Below, piece by piece: positions 4,947 to 5,739 of a stretch of 5,739 bases of DNA. Every line of letters starts with the position of its first letter. Within the stretch, counting starts at the first letter, position 1. The DNA is taken from positions 1 through 5,739 of the forward strand of contig CAMDOP010000215.1 of the NCBI GenBank assembly GCA_945903675.1, in the 5' to 3' direction. Source of the DNA: Crenothrix polyspora. Its GTDB lineage: Bacteria > Pseudomonadota > Gammaproteobacteria > Methylococcales > Methylomonadaceae. The notes beneath the pieces are model-generated. The model saw only the letters and a list, made by a program, of their open reading frames with translations. It was not told the origin of the DNA and searched no databases. Made by a program: the position numbers and the translations under genes.

Positions 4947-5168
4947 AAATCTGTAAGGCGGATTATTTGTAGGGTGGGTTCGCCGCTAGGCAATCCACCC
5001 TACAAAGGCTGGCTGTCATCAGCGTTGTGCGATGATTGGCGGTTTGTTGACGCGAAACCACCCTAGATCATACTATTGATTTAGGTTTTATTATGCTGAA
5101 ATGGAAAGCTAGGTAAGCAATGCTCACCGCTCACCATTTTTATCAGCAAAAGGTGGGCAAACAATAAA
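4947..5168 (+). repeat. dispersed repeat, copy C (full length)
   Basis: Copy C runs from AATCTGTAAGGCGGATTATT to AGGTGGGCAAACAATAAA, with the same order of hairpin motifs as copy A: TAGGGTGGG...CAATCCACC (about 4971-4999), CCACCCTA (5058-5065) and a degenerate terminal stem. The 41-base block 5069-5109 is identical to copy B. The middle section (CAGCGTTGTGCGATGATTGGCG) matches copy A and is the piece missing from copy B. It lies immediately upstream of the parDE promoter, so copies B and C flank the locus as direct repeats. Confidence 0.85.
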
Positions 5169-5291
5169 TAAATACTTGCTTAGATTCCAGTCATAACTGC
5201 CATTGATAATAAAAAAATTTGTAAACCGTACACAACTATTGTTTGTTGCCTTTGCCAGCCGTAATTAAAAAGTAAGGCATATCACCTATTG

Positions 5292-5315
5292 AGTGTGTCA
5301 TATGCCACACTTTTT
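5292..5315 (+). terminator. terminator-like hairpin
   Basis: AGTGTG (5292-5297) pairs with CACACT (5306-5311) around an 8-nt loop, followed by a short T run (5311-5315). An alternative fold pairs GGCATAT (5276-5282) with ATATGCC (5300-5306). No plus-strand gene lies upstream to be terminated, so the hairpin may instead be part of a regulatory or repeat structure: its GTGTCATATGCCAC (5295-5308) recurs inverted, with slight change, as GTGGCAATATGTCAC at 5426-5440. Confidence 0.45.
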
Positions 5316-5393
5316 ATATTTATTACCTAAATGAACCTTAAAAAACAGGGCTTTTAGTCACTTATCAATAAACAAAACTAATAGATTATGCAA

Positions 5394-5422
5394 ACATTAT
5401 GCCAACTATAGCGGCATAATGT
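5394..5422. repeat. perfect 10-bp stem-loop in the spacer before the last gene
   Basis: ACATTATGCC (5394-5403) and GGCATAATGT (5413-5422) are exact inverted repeats around a 9-nt loop. No T tract follows. Its position about 160 bp before the last gene would suit an operator or a folded leader, but I see no clear promoter nearby, so its role is unknown. Confidence 0.6.
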
Positions 5423-5529
5423 CGCGTGGCAATATGTCACATTTTCAGGGCTCTAAATTGTCATTAGAATGCTTGCAACTCTTCTGTGCTCCTGCTTCTA
5501 AAGGATTAGAGTTACCTTCCTTCCTCTTA

Positions 5530-5561
5530 ATACGGTCAGTTTCTTGGCCGTATCTTTTTTT
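5530..5561 (+). terminator. intrinsic terminator or attenuator just before the HEAGH gene
   Basis: ATACGGTCA (5530-5538) pairs with TGGCCGTAT (5545-5553), nine base pairs including one G-U, around a 6-nt loop, and is followed by C and seven Ts (5555-5561). This has all the parts of a plus-strand Rho-independent terminator. It ends only 19 bases before the ATG of the next gene. Any promoter for that gene must either lie in this tiny gap or read through the hairpin; the latter would make this an attenuator. Confidence 0.75.
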
Positions 5562-5579
5562 ATACTGTTGGTGCGAATC

Positions 5580-5739
5580 ATGAAAAGATCCCATTTAATT
5601 GATATTCCCCCTATCAGCCATGATGCAGAATTTATTAGGCAAGTTGCTTTTCACGAAGCAGGTCACGCCGCCGCGATTCATATTAGAAACAAACAACAAC
5701 AATTGCCACCTATCTACTTTCAAATCTACATTAATCACG
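5580..5739 (+). CDS. partial protein with HEAGH zinc-protease motif (N-terminus only)
   Basis: Only the first 53 codons are in the window; the frame is open to the edge. After a short N-terminal segment (MKRSHLIDIPPISHDAEF) comes VAFHEAGHAAAIHI at residues 22-35. HEAGH (25-29) is the HEXXH zinc-binding and catalytic motif, in the flavour found in FtsH-like M41 peptidases (HEAGHA), where two histidines bind zinc and the glutamate acts as base. The motif near the N-terminus means there is no AAA ATPase domain in front, so this is a stand-alone M41-like peptidase domain or relative rather than FtsH. A Gln-rich stretch (NKQQQLPP, 37-44) follows. There is no signal peptide. No clear ribosome-binding site precedes the ATG; in-frame GTG (5571) and TTG (5568) are alternative starts with no better signal. 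The intrinsic terminator directly upstream suggests attenuation. The substrate is unknown. Confidence 0.8.
   Translation, partial: MKRSHLIDIPPISHDAEFIRQVAFHEAGHAAAIHIRNKQQQLPPIYFQIYINH

Noticed and set aside
5469..5501. Ten-codon leader peptide before the HEAGH gene
   Set aside because: No ribosome-binding site and no run of a single regulatory amino acid; kept only as a possibility within the attenuator finding.

Overview
The window looks like an accessory, repeat-rich stretch of a gammaproteobacterial chromosome. AT-rich spacers, dispersed 'TGTAGGGTGG'-type repeats, two toxin-antitoxin (TA) loci and a small periplasmic-type Cys/His peptide would suit a methanotroph of the Methylococcales. 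That placement is an inference from repeat style and protein flavour, because no rRNA or housekeeping gene is present. Only about a quarter of the sequence is convincingly protein-coding.

Layout. 1-598 has no gene and carries a 143-bp inverted-repeat element. 599-835 holds a short minus-strand gene for a 49-aa secreted peptide with two CX3C motifs, followed by its own terminator. 1223-1919 is a minus-strand hicAB TA module enclosed by a pair of 59-bp inverted repeats. 1945-2591 is a mosaic of hairpins and repeat elements, including copy A of a dispersed repeat of about 217 bp. 2595-3278 encodes a 227-aa protein of unknown function with a C-terminal fibronectin-III-like region. Directly upstream of it, 3320-3800 is an array of degenerate 21-bp units that reads as heptads (consensus N-L-A-E-H-Y-x), with the reading direction flipping near position 3440. 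4081-5168 is a parDE TA locus bracketed by repeat copies B and C in direct orientation; parD and its promoter look intact, but parE has one in-frame TAA. 5169-5579 is a structured leader or spacer with three hairpins, the last a terminator-like stem-loop just before a plus-strand gene that runs off the window and encodes a protein with a zinc-protease HEAGH motif.

How it fits together. The two TA modules are unrelated (HicAB acts on RNA, ParDE on gyrase) and each sits between copies of small non-autonomous repeats, which suggests the repeats help to gather, move or trap such cassettes. No transposase or integrase is present. The most unusual item is the 21-bp heptad array: it keeps codon phase over hundreds of bases and has one stop-free core of nine heptads, but no start codon, so it may be a decayed repeat-protein gene or a DNA repeat that happens to be codon-phased.
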